This document shows positions 14,844 through 15,652 of a DNA stretch of 15,652 nt, one piece after another. Source of the stretch: JAVBTT01 sp031556035 (GTDB lineage: Bacteria > Bacillota > Clostridia > Oscillospirales > UBA929). Below the pieces are notes generated by a model. That model saw only the letters and a program-made list of their open reading frames with translations. It had not been told where the DNA came from and ran no database searches. The translations under genes were made by a program, and so were the position numbers. The DNA lies in NCBI GenBank assembly GCA_031556035.1, contig JAVBTT010000017.1:1-15652 (forward strand), read 5' to 3'. Position 1 is the stretch's first letter. The number at the start of each line of letters is the position of its first letter.

Positions 14844-15652
14844 ATGAAACGAAAACTTTTGATTTTACCCATACTTATGCTGTGCCTGACGCTGGCGCTC
14901 TCCGCCTGCGGCGGAGGCGGCAACCAGCCGAGCGGCAACCCGTCAGGCAGCAACAATCCCGCAACTACAACGCCAAGCAGTAATCCGCCAAGCAATAATA
15001 GCGGCGTTACGCTTGACAGCATGAAAAAGGCGGCTCAAGACGCGGGTTATGAGGTTGACAACTCATACGATTCCTCTTGGGGCGACGGCATCGTCGGCGG
15101 TTTTTCTGTCGATTACCACGATACGGTCACCCCGGTTTTGGAATTTAAGGACAAAGCCTCGGCCGACGCCGTTGCCAAACAGGAAAAAGAAGCCGGATAC
15201 AATTACCCCGTTCAAAACGGCAAGTTCCTCACGTTCGCTTCCGCCAGCGGAGGCGTAGTCTATGACGAAGATGAAAAGGCTTTCTTTGAGAGCCTGATAA
15301 ACGGCAGGACAATTCCGACAAGTAGCGCCTCCGGCAGCGGCGGCAGCAGCGGAGAAAGCGGCGGCGAGCTTACCATGTCGGTGGTGCCCGCGGACGGATG
15401 GGTAAAAGGCAGTACGGATTTCCTTATGTACACCTATGCCGATACCACCGCCGCGCCCGAAGCAAAAATATATATGCAAGCCAACAGCACCTTCTTCAAT
15501 AAGGGCGGTGAAGACGGCTATGTTGAGAGCATGATAGAAACGGACACGCAGGTAAATAAACATAACAATCCGGTGTTCAGTGAGATAACCTCGGTGAAAA
15601 TAGGCGGCATCGACGCGAAAGAATATACCATGGATACGGACACCGGGTATCA
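14844..15652 (+). CDS. Lipoprotein, C-terminus beyond the window
   Basis: TAGGAG lies eight bases before ATG 14844. Residues 1-21 are a lipoprotein signal with lipobox LSAC and lipidated C22; the protein would sit on the outer face of the membrane. A low-complexity Gly/Asn/Pro/Ser/Thr linker (about 23-55) follows. Next comes a domain of about 100 residues (DSMKKAAQDAGYEVDNSY, GGFSVDY, PVLEFKDKASADAVAKQ), a Gly/Ser linker (SGSGGSSGESGGE, about 160), and a second domain starting MSVVPADGWVKG that resembles PsbP/DcrB-like lipoprotein domains in pattern only. The frame is open to the end (269 codons plus two bases). It is the last visible gene of the cluster and may have its own promoter, given the 109-base gap before it. 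Confidence 0.88.
   Translation, partial: MKRKLLILPILMLCLTLALSACGGGGNQPSGNPSGSNNPATTTPSSNPPSNNSGVTLDSMKKAAQDAGYEVDNSYDSSWGDGIVGGFSVDYHDTVTPVLEFKDKASADAVAKQEKEAGYNYPVQNGKFLTFASASGGVVYDEDEKAFFESLINGRTIPTSSASGSGGSSGESGGELTMSVVPADGWVKGSTDFLMYTYADTTAAPEAKIYMQANSTFFNKGGEDGYVESMIETDTQVNKHNNPVFSEITSVKIGGIDAKEYTMDTDTGY

Noticed and set aside
14261..15022. 253-residue minus-strand open frame
   Set aside because: Opposite two well-supported plus-strand genes, without SD or a protein-like family pattern; a codon-bias shadow.
1..15652. CRISPR array, rRNA, insertion sequence with transposase, toxin-antitoxin pair
   Set aside because: No regularly spaced repeats, rRNA sequence or transposase-like frame could be found on either strand.

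Overview
The window looks like a piece of a Gram-positive anaerobe chromosome, most likely a member of the Clostridia (Bacillota). The reasons are strong AGGAGG-type ribosome-binding sites, an S-layer-homology (SLH) surface protein, a YesN-type response regulator, a very large multi-module glycoside hydrolase, and a tRNA-Ala with encoded CCA behind a consensus promoter. Genus cannot be told. Base composition is patchy: by hand count a 60-base sample inside the regulator gene is 33% GC, one in the SLH repeats is 67% GC, and one in the tail of the SLH gene is 38% GC. This points to a mosaic, accessory-type region.

Layout. (1) 1-270: a structured non-coding stretch (nested inverted repeat, 20-base palindrome, T-run, then a good SD+ATG in the wrong frame). 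(2) 271-6342, plus strand: a giant reading frame with one half and one full GH106 (alpha-L-rhamnosidase-like) module plus beta-rich modules. Its 5' end is cut: the first module lacks its N-terminal half and there is no signal peptide. (3) 6387-7060, minus strand: a phage-type D12 adenine methyltransferase gene cut before its catalytic DPPY motif, ending in a strong hairpin, with a possible small upstream ORF and a terminator. (4) 7144-7357, minus strand: a complete tRNA-Ala(CGC) unit with perfect TTGACA-N17-TATAAT promoter and terminator. The phage remnant lies on the 3' side of the tRNA, as expected for an element that integrated there. (5) 7472-9908, minus strand: promoter, structured leader, YesN/AraC-type response regulator and membrane-anchored sugar-binding protein overlapping by ATGA. 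No histidine kinase is present. (6) 10074-15652, plus strand: a run of six genes from an AT-rich divergent promoter region: small hypothetical, coiled-coil triple zinc-ribbon protein, membrane protein with C-terminal zinc ribbon (ATGA overlap), SLH surface protein, small hypothetical, and a lipoprotein running off the window.

How the parts may work together. The regulator and binding protein resemble carbohydrate-sensing units that control glycan uptake or degradation, and a GH106 enzyme is a plausible kind of target, but nothing in the sequence links them directly. The six-gene plus-strand cluster spans cytosol, membrane, S-layer/cell wall and lipoprotein layer, and reads like an uncharacterised envelope-associated system. 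It is the best candidate here for something undescribed. The GH106 gene and the methyltransferase fragment look damaged by rearrangement.
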